From JBBDWJ01 sp963824095 (lineage in GTDB: Bacteria; Acidobacteriota; Terriglobia; Bryobacterales; UBA6623): a stretch of 64,000 bases of DNA. How positions within the stretch are numbered: position 1 is the stretch's first letter; each line of letters begins with the position of its first letter. Below the pieces are notes generated by a model, which was not told the DNA's origin, ran no database searches, and was given only the letters and a program-made list of their open reading frames with translations. Made by a program: the position numbers and the translations under genes. This document shows, piece by piece, positions 7,618-16,579 of the stretch. Location: NCBI GenBank assembly GCA_963824095.1, contig CAWGNS010000007.1:62001-126000 (forward strand). The letters run 5' to 3'.

Positions 7618-9894
7618 CTATCGCGTCCGGTCGATAAACGATCTCTCGAAGTAGTAGAAAAACCCATCCTCGGCGCCGACGATCAGATCCAGCTTGCCGT
7701 CGCCGTTCCAATCCGCCACATTCGGCGTGGGACTGTGACCCGCCAGGTCGGCTTTGACGATGGTGCCGCGCAGTTCCATCACCGGGCGCTGCTGGGACCC
7801 GATGTTTTCGTACCACAAAGGGCCCTGATTGGAGTCGGTGATCAGATCGAGGTCGCCATCGCCGTCCCAATCGGCGAGATCAATCTTGCGGCGGCCGCTG
7901 CTTCCGGCCCGGCCCGCGCTCAGGTTGAGAAAACGGCCGTTCGGCTGCAGAAAGATCCGCTCGGGCGGCAGCAGCTTCAACACGCCATCGTCCTTCGTTC
8001 TTCGGTACAAGCAAAGGTAGCCCTGGTAATTGAGCATCACCAGGTCGGGTAACCCGTCGCGGTTCCAGTCGACCACTTTGGGCGTTGTCCGCCATTGCGT
8101 GACGAGTTGCTTTCCCCGCGGCTGCCACCACACCCAATCCGGCTTGGGCGGCGTCCCCGGCCACTCGACGTCGATCGGTTGCGCGGCGGCCAGCCGAGGT
8201 TGGCTCGGCGTACCGATGTTGCGATACCAAAGCACCGCGCCCCAGATGTCGTTCACCAGGATATCCAGCTTGCCGTCGAGATCCCAATCGGCCACCGACG
8301 GATTGCTGTATCCCCACTTCGCCTCGGCCGGCCCCTGAACCGAACCGTTGGGCCCAGCCATGCGGCGAATGACCTTGCCGTCCGCCTTGAGATAGCCGCG
8401 ATCGACGAACACCGGGGCCCCGGCCTCGCCGGTGTTTTCGAAATACTGCAGATAGCCCGCCGAGTTGCCCGCAATCAGGTCCAGCCGCCCGTCGCCGTTC
8501 CAGTCCACCGCCACCGGACGCGACAACGCCCCGCTTTTGACGTAAGGATCGACCTGCTCGAAGTAGCGCGGCTCCGCCAGCCGAGGCTCCGAACCGGCCG
8601 GCGCAGTGTTTTCGAAAAGCGAGACCGTGCCGTCCTCCTCGCCCACGATCAACGACGGCCGCCCGTCGCCATGCCAGCGCACAACGCGCGGCTGGATCAT
8701 GCACAAATCCATCTGCAGCGGCCGGCCGCCGGCTTGCACTCTCTCTCCCGCCGCCAGGCGCGGGTCGGTTCGCGTCCCCACGTTGCGAAAGATCGTGACG
8801 GTGTCGAGAAAACTGCCCCCGATCAAATCGAGCACGCCGCGCCCAAACCAGTCGACCGGGTTCGGCGCCGGGCTGCCAAACAGATCGAGCACCTCGCCCC
8901 CGGCGCTCAGCTTGACCGGCTTGGCGTAACGCGGTTCCGCGTTCGTACCCGTGTTGCGAAAGAAGTAAACGTAGCCGTGCAACGGCCCGCGCGTCCATTC
9001 CCCTTTGTCGTTGAACGCATCGTCCCAACCGTAGTCGCGCCAGTCGCTGACCCCGTTGAGCAGGTCGATCGTTCCGTCGCCATCCCAATCGACCGGATAC
9101 CACAAGTCGTCGCGCCCTACGTGGTAGTCGCGGTGCACCTCGACGGCCACAAACGCGCCAAGGCCGTTCTTGCGGACGTCGTTGTAGTAGCCGCCATGGA
9201 CAACCAGATCGACCGCGCCGTCGCCGTTGAAATCGGCGGCGACGAGATCCTTCTTCCCCGGCCCCATCCACTCGGCGCGATCGAACAGCGGCTCCTCGTT
9301 CGTGCCGAGGTTAGCAAACAGGTAGGTGCCGTTATAAGGCCGGTCCGTGCACGACACAATCAGGTCCATCGCGCCGTCGCCGTTGAAATCGATGGCGGCG
9401 GGGTAGGCCCACAAACCCACGGCAAGACGGCCGCGCACACCGGCTCGTCCATAGCTGATGCGGTCGCCGGTCCCGACCATCGCCGGCTCAACCAGCCGTT
9501 TCGTCTCGCCGTGCCCGCCGCGGTCGAAGTAAACGAAGTAATTTCCGGCGCCGCTCGAAAGCCAACTGATCCGCGCCGAACCCGTCCGCCAATCCACCTT
9601 GGCGGGAACGATCTCCGCCGAACCTTCTTTCAATACCCGGACCGAGTCGGGATCGAAGTCGCCGGGAAATTGCGATTCGAATAAGACCGGCTGACGCGCG
9701 GCCGCTTGCGATAGATATCGAACACGGAAATGGTTCGCGGTCGGCCAGTCCGCCGCGCCACGCTGCTCGATCTCCGCCCCCGAAACGGCTCCGCCCAGCA
9801 TCCCTGCCAACAAAGCGCTGAACACCATCGGCGTCCAGCCGCGTACGATTCGAAACCTTTCGCGGCCGCCGGCAAGGCCGTATCGAGTAACCAT
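7618..9894 (-). CDS. secreted FG-GAP/VCBS repeat beta-propeller protein
   Basis: About 758 residues with a signal peptide (MVFSALLAGMLGGAVSGAE) near residues 23-41. At least eight Ca-binding FG-GAP/VCBS motifs of the form D-[WF]-[ND]-x-D-G-x-x-D-L are spread along the chain, for example DFNGDGAMDLIV, DWDGDGTIDLL, DWNGDGRLDLIAG and DWDGDGDLDLI. This predicts one or two extracellular propellers. The start codon is uncertain: the ATG at 9894 gives a long n-region and the ATG at 9828 a minimal one. A 50-codon piece of a close paralogue lies at 13.6 kb. Binding partner unknown. Confidence 0.87.
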   Translation of the reverse strand: MVTRYGLAGGRERFRIVRGWTPMVFSALLAGMLGGAVSGAEIEQRGAADWPTANHFRVRYLSQAAARQPVLFESQFPGDFDPDSVRVLKEGSAEIVPAKVDWRTGSARISWLSSGAGNYFVYFDRGGHGETKRLVEPAMVGTGDRISYGRAGVRGRLAVGLWAYPAAIDFNGDGAMDLIVSCTDRPYNGTYLFANLGTNEEPLFDRAEWMGPGKKDLVAADFNGDGAVDLVVHGGYYNDVRKNGLGAFVAVEVHRDYHVGRDDLWYPVDWDGDGTIDLLNGVSDWRDYGWDDAFNDKGEWTRGPLHGYVYFFRNTGTNAEPRYAKPVKLSAGGEVLDLFGSPAPNPVDWFGRGVLDLIGGSFLDTVTIFRNVGTRTDPRLAAGERVQAGGRPLQMDLCMIQPRVVRWHGDGRPSLIVGEEDGTVSLFENTAPAGSEPRLAEPRYFEQVDPYVKSGALSRPVAVDWNGDGRLDLIAGNSAGYLQYFENTGEAGAPVFVDRGYLKADGKVIRRMAGPNGSVQGPAEAKWGYSNPSVADWDLDGKLDILVNDIWGAVLWYRNIGTPSQPRLAAAQPIDVEWPGTPPKPDWVWWQPRGKQLVTQWRTTPKVVDWNRDGLPDLVMLNYQGYLCLYRRTKDDGVLKLLPPERIFLQPNGRFLNLSAGRAGSSGRRKIDLADWDGDGDLDLITDSNQGPLWYENIGSQQRPVMELRGTIVKADLAGHSPTPNVADWNGDGKLDLIVGAEDGFFYYFERSFIDRTR

Positions 9895-9988
9895 CCGGCA
9901 ATCGTATCGCAAAGCCCCTCGCGTGCGAAGACGTCCCCTTTCGCCAAGAGATACGGAGCTAACCTGAGAAGGAAGGAGGGAATTTGCC

Positions 9989-10255
9989 ATGTTTCTCGCA
10001 ATTGGAACCTACACCTACGCTGCGATGGTGATTCTGGCCTTCGGTCTTCTCTATCTGTTCGGCCCGCAGCATTGGTACTGGCACGCGCTCAGCGTCGCGG
10101 CCGCGATCGGAATGGGAATCCTACGGTTCAGCGTCTACAACCCATCCCAGTTTTTCAATTTGCCCTACGACAATCTGATGCTCTTCCTACTGGTATGGGG
10201 AACTTGCGCCCCATTCTTCCGGCGCCATCACATGCCGCCGCTGCACCACCACTAG
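9989..10255 (+). CDS. small two-to-three-helix membrane protein with His-rich tail
   Basis: An 88-residue protein with hydrophobic segments at about residues 8-26, 32-48 and 62-74. It ends in FRRHHMPPLHHH, five histidines in the last nine residues. The start is well supported by GAAGGAGGG about eight bases upstream. The gene is divergent from the FG-GAP gene with overlapping 5' regions. I do not recognise a family. The His cluster could bind metal but that is speculation. Confidence 0.7.
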   Translation: MFLAIGTYTYAAMVILAFGLLYLFGPQHWYWHALSVAAAIGMGILRFSVYNPSQFFNLPYDNLMLFLLVWGTCAPFFRRHHMPPLHHH

Positions 10256-10424
10256 GCTCTTAGGCGCTGCCGGAGCGGCCAGACCACCGTATGTCGGCGC
10301 GCCCCAAGGATGATGCCGATGCCGGCGAACTGCCAGGTAAGCGTCGTCAGGTAGGGAGACGTATATCGTTCCTGTGGACCTGAGTCCCTGGTAGGGCCAG
10401 TTCCCTGGTGGGAGGCGATGGCGC

Positions 10425-10469
10425 TTGCAATTCTATATCGTCATCAACTATACTTTCCTACGATATAGA
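10425..10469 (+). promoter_or_regulatory. promoter with PadR-type operator
   Basis: TTGCAA (10425-10430), an 18-base spacer and TATACT (10449-10454) form a sigma70-like promoter. TCTATATCG at 10432-10440 and CGATATAGA at 10461-10469 are perfect 9-base inverted arms. They bracket the -10 element, one arm abutting the -35 and the other at the expected start site. That layout suits autorepression by the PadR protein encoded six bases downstream. Confidence 0.7.
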
Positions 10470-10474
10470 CTGCT

Positions 10475-10837
10475 ATGCCAAGAGATGAGTACCGTCTTGA
10501 ATCCCTCCTCCCCCTCCCAACGGCCGTATTTCACATTCTGGTCGCGCTGGCCGATAGCGACCGCCACGGCTACTCGATCATGCAGGACGTCGCGGCGCGC
10601 ACCGGCGGCAAGGTCAGGCTGAGCGCCGGCACGTTGTACAGCTCGATCCGCCGCATGCTCGAGCAGGGCCTGGTCGAAGAATTGCGGGAGAGTCCCGACC
10701 CGTCGAGCCAGGATGAGCGCCGCCGCTACTATCGCCTGACGCGACTGGGCCGCCAAGTGGCGGTTGCCGACGCCAGGCGGTTGAGCGAGATGCTCACGCA
10801 GGCCCGCGCCACGGGCTTGATTCCGAAAAAGCTGTAG
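10475..10837 (+). CDS. PadR family transcriptional regulator
   Basis: A 120-residue winged-helix repressor. The PadR fold is clear: LPTAVFHILVALADSDRHGYSIM (first helices), then KVRLSAGTLYSSIRRMLEQGLVEE (recognition helix and wing), then RRYYRLTRLGRQV. It probably binds the inverted repeat overlapping its promoter. It is separated from the ADOP permease by five bases. PadR-permease pairs of this type are a hallmark of Acidobacteriota. The inducer is unknown. Confidence 0.93.
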   Translation: MPRDEYRLESLLPLPTAVFHILVALADSDRHGYSIMQDVAARTGGKVRLSAGTLYSSIRRMLEQGLVEELRESPDPSSQDERRRYYRLTRLGRQVAVADARRLSEMLTQARATGLIPKKL

Positions 10838-10842
10838 GGCAT

Positions 10843-13554
10843 ATGTTTCCCATCGGCCTCTACCGCGCGCTGCTCCGGTTTTACCCGGCGCCGTTCCGCC
10901 GCGAATACGGCTCGGAGATGGCAGGGGCCTTCGCCGAGCAGGTTCAGCAAGCGCGGCAGGATCACTCGCCGTGGACCGAAGCGTCGCTCTGGCTTCACGC
11001 TCTCGTGGACCTCGTCCACATCGCGCCCAAGGAGCATCTCCACGTGATCCGACAAGACATGCGTTACGCCATTCGCACGCTGGCGTCGAATCCCGGTTTT
11101 GCGGCGGTCGCAATTCTGTCGCTGGCCCTGGGAATCGGGGCCAACACGGCGATTTTCAGCCTTCTGAACAGCGTCCTGCTGAGCGCGCTGCCGGTGCGTG
11201 ATCCTCAGCAACTGGTCCTGTTGAGCGATCCCAACGCGGCCGGCGTTTTTGTCGGATCGCAGGGTGGTGATCGCAGCTTGCTGACCTACGCCGAGTTCGA
11301 GCAATTGCGCGGCCAGCCGGCGGTCTTCTCCGATGTGATGGCTGCGCAGAGCATCTCCGGCCGGATGGAAGCCCGAGTCGAGGGAGGCGAGCCGGAGCAG
11401 ATTCGCACGCGCATGGTGTCGGCGGAATACTTTCGTACGTTGGGCGTGCCGCCGTTGCTGGGGCGAACGTTCGACGTTGAGGAAACCCGCGTCGAGGGCG
11501 GCGCGCCCTACGCCGTGATCAGCTACGACTACTGGCAGCGCCGCTTCGGGGGCCGCGCCGGCATTCTCGATGTTCCGATCGCCCTGCGCGGCGGCGTTTT
11601 CTCGATCATCGGCGTCATGCCGCCTGCCTTCTTCGGCGAAACGGTCGGCGAGCGGCCCGACGTCTGGCTGCCGCTGAGCATGCAGGCCGTTGTGCTGCCC
11701 GGCCCCGACTGGTTGCACGACAATCCCGCCAACGTCGAGAAAGTCATGTGGCTGCGCGTATTCGGCCGGCTCCGGCCCGGGGTGAGCATCGAGCAGGCCG
11801 ACGCCGCTAGCAACGTCATCTTTCAACAGGGGTTGGCTGCCTATTACGGCTCCGGCTTGACGCCGGAAGATCACAAGAATTTCCTCAACCAGCACCTGAA
11901 GCTGCGCCCGGCCGCGACCGGCGCCTCGCAGCTTCGCAGGCAATTTTCCGAACCCCTGTGGATGTTGTTGGCGGCGTCGGGGCTGATTCTGCTGATCGCT
12001 TGCGCCAACCTGGGAAACCTGTTGCTGGCCCGCGCGACGGCGCGGAGCCGCGAGCTGTCGGTGCGCCTGGCTTTGGGAGCCAGCCGCGGGCGCCTGATCC
12101 GGCAGCTCCTGACCGAGAGCGCCGTCCTCGCGCTGCTGGGAGGCGCGGCCGGGTTGGTAGCGGCCTATCTGTTGCGAGCGGGGCTGCTGCGCCTGGTTTC
12201 GGATTCGATCGTGCTCGACGCCACGCCGGACGCCCGCGTGCTCGCCTTCGTGTTCGCGTTGACGCTGCTGGCGGGACTGCTTCTGGGAATTTTTCCGGCC
12301 CTGCGGACCACCAAAGTCGAAGCCGCCGCCGGGCTCAAGGAGCAGGGGCGTGGCGTGACCGGCTCGGCCTCCTGGCTGCGGCTCGGCAAATTCATCGTCG
12401 TCGGCCAGCTCGCGCTTTCGCTGCCGCTGCTGGTAGGCGCGGCGCTGCTCGTGCAGACGCTCTACAACCTGCAACGCGTCGACATCGGCTATGCAAAAGA
12501 CCGGCTGTTGCTGGTGGAGATCGACGCTCAGACGGCCGGATACGAACCGTCCCGCTGGGTCCCCTTATTTGACCGGCTGCTCGAACGGATTCGCGCGGTG
12601 CCGGGCGTGCGCGCGGCCACCTATTCGAACAACGGCCTGTTTCAGGGCTCCGACTCCCACGACGAGATCCTCGTGGAAGGCTACACCGCAAAGGGAGACA
12701 ATGACCGCGGATCGGGGTATGACCACATCGGGCCCAGCTACTTTTCGACGCTCGGCATTCCGGTCATTTTAGGACGCGAAATCACCGCGGAAGACCAACC
12801 ATCGGCCAGCAAAGTCTGCGTCATCAACGAAGCCTTCGCCAAGATGTTCTTCGACGGCCGCCCGCCGCTGGGCATGCACGTCACGCAGGTCTATGGGAAC
12901 CAACGCAACACGTTTCAGATCGTCGGCGTGGCCAAGGACGTACGTACCAACAGGATCCGCGGCGAAATCAACCCCCGCTTCTACGTGCCGGCGACGCAGC
13001 CGGTGACCGTGCCGAACCGCGCCATCTTCGAGATGCGGACCGCCGGCGAACCCTCCAGCGTGTTGGCGGGGGTGCGGGGCGCGGTGCGCGAGATCGACCC
13101 AAACCTCCCGATCGCGTCCACGAGCCAGCTCGACGATCTTTTGAATGAAGGCATGGTGCAAGACCGGCTGCTCGCCCGATTGTCGATTGCGTTCGGCGTG
13201 GTGGCGCTGCTGTTGGCGTCGGTGGGCCTATACGGCATCCTTTCCTACGGAGTGACCAGGCGCACCAACGAAATCGGCATCCGCAAAGCACTCGGCGCGC
13301 AGCACAGCGCGGTGATGTCGATGGTCTTGCGCGAGACCGGGCTCTTGCTGGCGATCGGGCTGGCCGCGGGCATCGCGCTGGCGGCCATGGCCCTGCGCCT
13401 GATCCAAAGCCGCCTCTACGGCCTGGCATCGACGGATCCAACAGCCTTTGCCGTCGGCATCGCGGTGCTGAGCGCCGTCGGACTGGCGGCAGCGTGGTTC
13501 CCGGCCTACCGCGCCTCGCGCGTGGACCCACTCATTGCCCTGCGGCACGAATAA
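10843..13554 (+). CDS. ADOP-type ABC transporter permease (MacB/FtsX-like, duplicated)
   Basis: A 903-residue inner-membrane protein with two MacB/FtsX halves in one chain. An N-terminal extension (residues 1-70) contains the RFYPAPFRREYG...M motif seen in acidobacterial duplicated orphan permeases. Half one runs from RQDMRYAIRTLASNPGFAAVAILSLALGIGANTAIFS (about 70-105) through a periplasmic core to three helices at about 365-505. Half two follows with helices at about 775-900 and the ending YRASRVDPLIALRHE. There is no ATP-binding gene next to it, hence orphan. Export of a small molecule is presumed by family. Co-transcribed with padR. Confidence 0.93.
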   Translation: MFPIGLYRALLRFYPAPFRREYGSEMAGAFAEQVQQARQDHSPWTEASLWLHALVDLVHIAPKEHLHVIRQDMRYAIRTLASNPGFAAVAILSLALGIGANTAIFSLLNSVLLSALPVRDPQQLVLLSDPNAAGVFVGSQGGDRSLLTYAEFEQLRGQPAVFSDVMAAQSISGRMEARVEGGEPEQIRTRMVSAEYFRTLGVPPLLGRTFDVEETRVEGGAPYAVISYDYWQRRFGGRAGILDVPIALRGGVFSIIGVMPPAFFGETVGERPDVWLPLSMQAVVLPGPDWLHDNPANVEKVMWLRVFGRLRPGVSIEQADAASNVIFQQGLAAYYGSGLTPEDHKNFLNQHLKLRPAATGASQLRRQFSEPLWMLLAASGLILLIACANLGNLLLARATARSRELSVRLALGASRGRLIRQLLTESAVLALLGGAAGLVAAYLLRAGLLRLVSDSIVLDATPDARVLAFVFALTLLAGLLLGIFPALRTTKVEAAAGLKEQGRGVTGSASWLRLGKFIVVGQLALSLPLLVGAALLVQTLYNLQRVDIGYAKDRLLLVEIDAQTAGYEPSRWVPLFDRLLERIRAVPGVRAATYSNNGLFQGSDSHDEILVEGYTAKGDNDRGSGYDHIGPSYFSTLGIPVILGREITAEDQPSASKVCVINEAFAKMFFDGRPPLGMHVTQVYGNQRNTFQIVGVAKDVRTNRIRGEINPRFYVPATQPVTVPNRAIFEMRTAGEPSSVLAGVRGAVREIDPNLPIASTSQLDDLLNEGMVQDRLLARLSIAFGVVALLLASVGLYGILSYGVTRRTNEIGIRKALGAQHSAVMSMVLRETGLLLAIGLAAGIALAAMALRLIQSRLYGLASTDPTAFAVGIAVLSAVGLAAAWFPAYRASRVDPLIALRHE

Positions 13555-13571
13555 GGGTGCCGCGAATCGCT

Positions 13572-13735
13572 ATCGAAGCCCGCGGACCCTGCCGTCCTCC
13601 TCGCCGGCGATCAACGGCGGCCGCCCGTGGGCCTGCCAGCGCACGCGCGGCTGGATCACGCATGGATCCATCTGGAGCGGCCAACCGCTGTCTGGCAGCC
13701 GTTCGCCCGCCCCAAGCTGCGGCGGGTAGGTAGCG
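13572..13735 (-). pseudogene. fragment of an FG-GAP/VCBS gene, paralogue of 7618-9894
   Basis: Translated on the minus strand this segment reads LGAGERLPDSGWPLQMD then CVIQPRV-RWQAHGRPPLIAGEE. It aligns with LAAGERVQAGGRPLQMD and CMIQPRVVRWHGDGRPSLIVGEE encoded around 8620-8760. DNA similarity over about 145 bases is visible by eye. There is no start and nothing else of the gene, and one codon is missing. It is the residue of a duplicated or related propeller gene, truncated by the gene at 13751. Confidence 0.75.
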
Positions 13736-13737
13736 GC

Positions 13738-13743
13738 TATACT
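13738..13743 (+). promoter_or_regulatory. -10 hexamer close to the ATG of the CehA-like gene
   Basis: TATACT ends seven bases before the ATG at 13751 and there is no purine-rich ribosome-binding site. Transcription from this hexamer would start at or next to the A of the ATG, a leaderless arrangement. No convincing -35 is visible. Confidence 0.4.
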
Positions 13744-13750
13744 GTGCCTC

Positions 13751-16267
13751 ATGCGCGAGCGGTCTTACCTGCGGCTGGTTCTTGCCACCTTGTTTTTCGT
13801 GAGCTTGGGCTTGCTGTGGTTGTCGATGGGGACATCGGCGGCCGATAGCGAGGAAGTCACCTGGGGTGCGTCCGACCCTACCTGGTCGCCCGACGGGTCG
13901 CAATTGGCGTTCGCGTTGTTCGGCGGCATCTGGCGCGTGCCGGTTGCGGGCGGCACGGCGCTGCAGGTGTCGACCTCGCCCGGCTACCATCTCTCTCCGG
14001 CGTGGTCTCCCCAGGGCGATCGCATCGCCTTCATCCGCGCGGCGCAGCCTCCCGGCGGCGAGATCCCGCACAGTTCCGGCGAGCTCGTTCTGGTCGATGT
14101 CGCCACCGGACTCGAAGAGCTACTTCCCTTCCCGAACCCCGTTTGGGGGCCGGTAGCCTGGTCGCCCGACGGCCGGCGGATTGTGGCCGCCACCGAAATC
14201 CCGCGCCAGGGCTCGCGCTTGTTCGAGATCACGCTTGCCGACCGGCAGCTCCGTCCGCTCGAAAGCCGTAGCGTGAGCTGGCGGCTGGGCACGGCCTGGA
14301 ACGGGCAGCACGACGAAATCTATTTCGGCTCGGCGGCCGGCGACACGCCACAGGTCTGGACGATCCCGGCCGGGCGCGATCCCATGATCGTCCAGCGCGC
14401 CATCACCGAACACAGCCGCAACGACAGCGTGATCATCGAAGGTCTCGCCGCCGAGCCCGACGGCGCCGCTGTGGTCTATTCGGCGGACTTGATCAATACT
14501 GTCGGCAACTACGAGATCTATCGCGCCCCCCACGCCGGCGGCGAGTCGGTCAACCTCACCCACAGCGACCGCGATGAGTTTTCTCCCGCGGTCTCTCCCG
14601 ACGGCACGCGCATCGCGCACGTATCGAATCACCTGGGCAACATCGACCTGTTTGTGATGCCGGCCAACGGCGGCGCCAAGCAACACGTGCGCATCGACGA
14701 TCTCCAATTTCGGCAGGCGTCCGGCCGGCTGCGCGTCCGCGTTCTCGACGAGCGCGGCGAACCCACCGACGCGATGGTGTATGTGCGCGCCTCCGACGGC
14801 AAGGCTTATTGCCCTCGCGGAACGCGGATCTACTACTACGCGCTCGATCCGGGGCAGCCGCGCGAGGGACTGTTCCTCGGCAGCGGCGACGATACCTTCC
14901 CGGTGCCGGCCGGCGCCGTGCGTCTGGTGGTTCGCAAGGGGATCGAGTACCGCATCGCCGAGCAGACGGTGGAGGCCAGCGCCGGCCGGAGCTCGGAGAT
15001 CACCATCCGCTTGGAACGCTGGGCGAACTGGAACGAGCGCGGCTGGTACACCGGCGAGAACCACATCCACGCCAATTACAACGGCAGTTACTATCTGCGC
15101 CCCAAACAGTCGCTGCAGTGGATGGAGGCGATGGATCTCAATGCCGCCAACATGATCGTCGCCAATTCCGACGGATCGTTTGTCCACGACAAGGAATTTT
15201 TCCGCGGCGCGGTCGACGCGGTATCGACGCGCAACCGGATTCTCTACTGGGGCGAGGAATACCGCAACAGCCACCCGCTGGGGCACATGGTTTTTCTGAA
15301 CCTCCAAGAGCTCGTTCCGCCGTTCTACACCAGCGTTCCCGGCAGCGATTCGCCCTACGACTTCCCGTTGAACACCATGGCCGCGCAGAAGGCCACCGAA
15401 CAAGGCGGCCTGGTGTCGTACGCGCACCCGATCTGGGGCGACCTCCGCGACGTCTTCGACACTTCGCTCGGCGCCAAGGAGAGTCCGGTCACCGCCGCGC
15501 TCGGCGCCGTGCACTCCATCGACATTCTGCCGTTCGGGCCCGCCGCCTACCAGCTTTGGTACCGCTTCCTCAACGCCGGCTTTCGCCTCAGCCCGGGCGC
15601 GGGAACCGATTCATTCACCAACTGGCGCGGCATCAATGTGGTGCCGGGCGACTCGCGCGAATACGTAAACGTGGGCAACGACTTTCAATGGAGCAACTGG
15701 GTCGAGCGCTTTCGCGAAGGCCGCGACTTCGTAACCAACGCTCCGCTGCTGACCTTTACCGTCAACGGCCAACCGATGGGAGCCGTCATCGATGCGCCCG
15801 CCGGCCAGCCCTATCGCGCGCGCCTGGCGACCCAGGTCAACTCCGAAGCGCCCGTCGATCGCATCGAGTTCCTGCAGAACGGCCGCGTCATCGAATCAAA
15901 GTCTCTGCCGCCCGACACGCGCGAAGCTTCGTTCGAAACCGAAGCCACCGCCGGCGCCAGTTCCTGGTTCGCCGTGCGCGTCAGCGGACCGCCCGCCCGC
16001 GGCGTACGAGACGTACCTCGCGCTCATTCGGGCGCGGTGTACGTCCACCTCGGCGGCCAACCGGTGCTCGTCCGCGAAGACGTCGAGCTGATGCTGCGCT
16101 GGATCGACCGCCTCTGGCAACTGCTCAACGAGCGAGACAATTTCGGGCCCGAGCCCAACCGCGCGCGTGCCGCCGAGATGCTGGACCTGGCGCGCGCTCA
16201 CTACCGCTCGAAACTCGCGCGCGCCGTTCCGGCGGATTCGGCCTTTCCAGCCGGCAACGAGCGCTAG
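13751..16267 (+). CDS. secreted TolB-propeller + CehA/McbA-type metallohydrolase
   Basis: An 838-residue protein. A signal anchor (LVLATLFFVSLGLLWLSMG) is followed by TolB/WD40-like blades to about residue 315 (DPTWSPDGSQLAF, SPAWSPQGDRIAF, EFSPAVSPDGTRIAH). A beta domain follows. A PHP-like metallohydrolase part begins at GENHIHANYNG (about residues 435-445). It includes the YAHPIWGD segment near 557 and GAGTDSFTNWR near 617, matching the metal-binding order of CehA/McbA families. Those families include phosphoesterases and carbaryl hydrolase; the substrate here is unknown. The upstream gene fragment and the close -10 make the start at 13751 firm. Confidence 0.85.
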   Translation: MRERSYLRLVLATLFFVSLGLLWLSMGTSAADSEEVTWGASDPTWSPDGSQLAFALFGGIWRVPVAGGTALQVSTSPGYHLSPAWSPQGDRIAFIRAAQPPGGEIPHSSGELVLVDVATGLEELLPFPNPVWGPVAWSPDGRRIVAATEIPRQGSRLFEITLADRQLRPLESRSVSWRLGTAWNGQHDEIYFGSAAGDTPQVWTIPAGRDPMIVQRAITEHSRNDSVIIEGLAAEPDGAAVVYSADLINTVGNYEIYRAPHAGGESVNLTHSDRDEFSPAVSPDGTRIAHVSNHLGNIDLFVMPANGGAKQHVRIDDLQFRQASGRLRVRVLDERGEPTDAMVYVRASDGKAYCPRGTRIYYYALDPGQPREGLFLGSGDDTFPVPAGAVRLVVRKGIEYRIAEQTVEASAGRSSEITIRLERWANWNERGWYTGENHIHANYNGSYYLRPKQSLQWMEAMDLNAANMIVANSDGSFVHDKEFFRGAVDAVSTRNRILYWGEEYRNSHPLGHMVFLNLQELVPPFYTSVPGSDSPYDFPLNTMAAQKATEQGGLVSYAHPIWGDLRDVFDTSLGAKESPVTAALGAVHSIDILPFGPAAYQLWYRFLNAGFRLSPGAGTDSFTNWRGINVVPGDSREYVNVGNDFQWSNWVERFREGRDFVTNAPLLTFTVNGQPMGAVIDAPAGQPYRARLATQVNSEAPVDRIEFLQNGRVIESKSLPPDTREASFETEATAGASSWFAVRVSGPPARGVRDVPRAHSGAVYVHLGGQPVLVREDVELMLRWIDRLWQLLNERDNFGPEPNRARAAEMLDLARAHYRSKLARAVPADSAFPAGNER

Positions 16268-16579
16268 TTCGCCATCGCAGGCCCACGAATGCATTCCACC
16301 GCCACACGTGGCATGGACGCTCCCGCCTGTCGGCCTCCGTGTTCGTGCGATCACTCGCCCCAGCGGGGCGACCCCAACCAATAGCCCATGGCTTCAGCCA
16401 TGGGTAACCCACAGAAACACGAACGAGCCCTGGAACGGGCGACACCTCAAACCCGCCCCGATTCCATCGCTTCCTGAATGCCGCGCAGGTGCCGGCCACA
16501 ATAGCAGTTCGTCGAAGACGCAGTGCGCTACGTCGAAGACGCAATACCCGATGCAACGAGCGTGGTACAAAAGAAGGCA
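16268..16579. other. 312-base gap holding a three-hairpin repeat
   Basis: No coding sequence is convincing here. The central part (16356-16446) is a dispersed three-hairpin repeat, listed separately. The last 60 bases carry two tandem copies of a GTCGAAGACGCA word (near 16512 and 16532). Confidence 0.6.
16356..16446 (+). repeat. dispersed three-hairpin element, copy 1
   Basis: Three consecutive inverted repeats: CGCCCC-AG-CGGGGCG, CCCATGGCTTCAGCCATGGG, and GAGCCCTGGAACGGGC followed by GACAC. The same three modules in the same order occur in reverse orientation at 54425-54520 inside the RAYT pseudogene. The modular structure and identical order mark it as a mobile or RAYT-like intergenic element. 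Confidence 0.7.

Noticed and set aside
8095..9684. 529-codon plus-strand frame opposite the FG-GAP gene
   Set aside because: Val/Arg/Ala repeats mirror the D-x-D-G repeats of the real gene; no ribosome-binding site or recognisable motif.
10256..10424. Minus-strand frame reading LTTLTWQFAGIGIILGARRH before the PadR promoter
   Set aside because: Looks slightly protein-like but has no start codon and overlaps the promoter; too short to call even as a gene fragment.
10729..12474. 581-codon open frame on the minus strand opposite the ADOP permease
   Set aside because: Gln/Arg/Ala-rich low-complexity sequence with no domain; it is the antisense of a clear transporter gene in high-GC DNA.
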